From assembly GCA_947378615.1 (NCBI GenBank), contig CANCKV010000162.1, forward strand, positions 1 to 7,081: a stretch of DNA of 7,081 nucleotides. Direction: 5' to 3'. Shown here piece after piece: positions 6,434 through 7,081 of this stretch. The DNA comes from Chitinophagaceae bacterium. Lineage in GTDB: Bacteria; Bacteroidota; Bacteroidia; Chitinophagales; Chitinophagaceae. Within the stretch, counting starts at the first letter, position 1. Each line of letters begins with the position of its first letter. The notes under the pieces are model-generated. The model was not told the origin of the DNA, made no database searches, and worked only from the letters and a program-made list of their open reading frames with translations. A program made the position numbers and the translations under genes.

Positions 6434-7039
6434 ATGTCATTTACACTACCGGCACTTCCTTATGCCCACGAAGCTTTGGAACCGTTTATCGATGTCACTA
6501 CCATGCAAATTCATCATGGAAAACATCACCAAGCTTATGTAGATAATTTAAACAAGGCGATAGCAGGGACACCTAATGAAGGAAAAACAATTGAAGAATT
6601 AGTTGCTGTTGCAGGTACAATTTCTCCTGCTGTTCGTAATAACGGCGGTGGACATTGGAATCATACTTTCTTTTGGGAAAGTCTAGCTCCACATGCAGGT
6701 GGCGAACCTACAGGTGCTTTAGCAGAAGCAGTAAATGCAGCTTTTGGAAGCTTTGCTGCTTTCAAGGAAAAGTTTGCTACAGCAGGTGCTACCCGTTTTG
6801 GAAGTGGATGGGCTTGGTTAATAGTTAAAGATGGTAAATTGGAAGTTAGTTCTACTCCTAATCAAGACAATCCTTTGATGGATGTTGCAGAGGTAAAAGG
6901 AACACCAATTTTGGGTGTTGACGTTTGGGAACATGCTTATTATTTGAAGTATCAAAACCGTCGACCGGAATATCTGGGAGCAATCTGGAATGTTATCAAC
7001 TGGACTAAAGTAGCAGAGCGTTTTGCTGCTGCTAAATAG
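6434..7039 (+). CDS. sodA: Superoxide dismutase, Fe/Mn family, probably Mn-type
   Basis: A 201-residue full-length cytoplasmic superoxide dismutase that converts superoxide to hydrogen peroxide and oxygen. No signal peptide is present. The four metal ligands are recognisable: His27 in [14 protein letters not shown], His77 in [11 protein letters not shown], and Asp163 and His167 in the signature DVWEHAYY. Two positions that help separate Mn from Fe enzymes favour manganese: Gly73, four residues before His77, where Fe enzymes typically have Gln, and Gln144 in PNQDNPL, where Fe enzymes typically have Ala. Cambialistic enzymes occur in this phylum, so metal use in the cell is inferred. The gene has its own promoter and follows tadA after a 123-base gap, so it is probably monocistronic. 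The ATG follows an AT-rich leader (AAAACAATACAATC) without a Shine-Dalgarno sequence. Confidence 0.95.
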   Translation: MSFTLPALPYAHEALEPFIDVTTMQIHHGKHHQAYVDNLNKAIAGTPNEGKTIEELVAVAGTISPAVRNNGGGHWNHTFFWESLAPHAGGEPTGALAEAVNAAFGSFAAFKEKFATAGATRFGSGWAWLIVKDGKLEVSSTPNQDNPLMDVAEVKGTPILGVDVWEHAYYLKYQNRRPEYLGAIWNVINWTKVAERFAAAK

Positions 7040-7058
7040 TTTTTAGAATTAATTTATC

Positions 7059-7081
7059 AAAAGGGACACAAAGGATTTCAC
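7059..7081. repeat. Edge of a further ACAAAGG-type repeat copy (cut by window end)
   Basis: The bases after sodA include AAAGGGACACAAAGG followed by ATTTCAC at the window edge. The GGGACACAAAGG unit resembles the CAAGGGTCACAAGG and AACAAAGGAACACAAGG units in the arms of the palindrome at 2965-3128. Only about 23 bases are visible, so membership is tentative and the second arm, if any, lies outside. Confidence 0.45.

Noticed and set aside
5852..7039. A tadA-sodA operon
   Set aside because: The gap is 123 bases and contains an exact TAnnTTTG box, so separate transcription of sodA is more likely.

Overview
The window looks like ordinary chromosomal DNA from a Bacteroidota bacterium, probably near the Chitinophagaceae. 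The lineage is inferred from four things: a secreted metalloprotease of a type abundant in that phylum, A-rich start regions without Shine-Dalgarno sequences, a Bacteroidota-type -7 promoter box (TAnnTTTG) upstream of the superoxide dismutase gene, and palindromic intergenic repeats. All six supported protein genes are on the + strand. No RNA genes, CRISPR array, insertion sequence or phage genes were recognised.

Layout. Positions 1-1502 are a very AT-rich two-gene segment: the 3' end of an MBOAT membrane O-acyltransferase gene (1-524), then, after 3 nt, a membrane-anchored SGNH-hydrolase-like protein (528-1502). This pairing is typical of O-acetylation of exported polysaccharides, so the window probably clips the end of a surface-polysaccharide locus. 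Positions 1503-1836 hold no gene. A soluble PAS-domain histidine kinase with no partner response regulator follows (1837-2919). Next is an intergenic palindromic repeat (2965-3128), then a large secreted zinc metalloprotease of the DUF5117/DUF5118 type (3201-5768). A second, unrelated palindrome built of heptanucleotide units (5765-5848) fills the gap to tadA, the tRNA adenosine deaminase gene (5852-6310). The last gene is a Mn-type superoxide dismutase, sodA (6434-7039), with its own promoter. The final bases look like the edge of another copy of the first repeat family.

Only the first two genes clearly work together: the MBOAT protein would bring acyl groups across the membrane and the SGNH-like protein would act on the outer side. 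The other four look like independent transcription units: signalling, extracytoplasmic proteolysis, wobble-base editing and oxidative-stress defence. No convincing new multi-gene system is visible. The least ordinary features are the two palindromic repeat elements, one of which supplies the stop codon of the metalloprotease gene, together with the atypical nucleophile block of the SGNH protein and the atypical H-box of the kinase.
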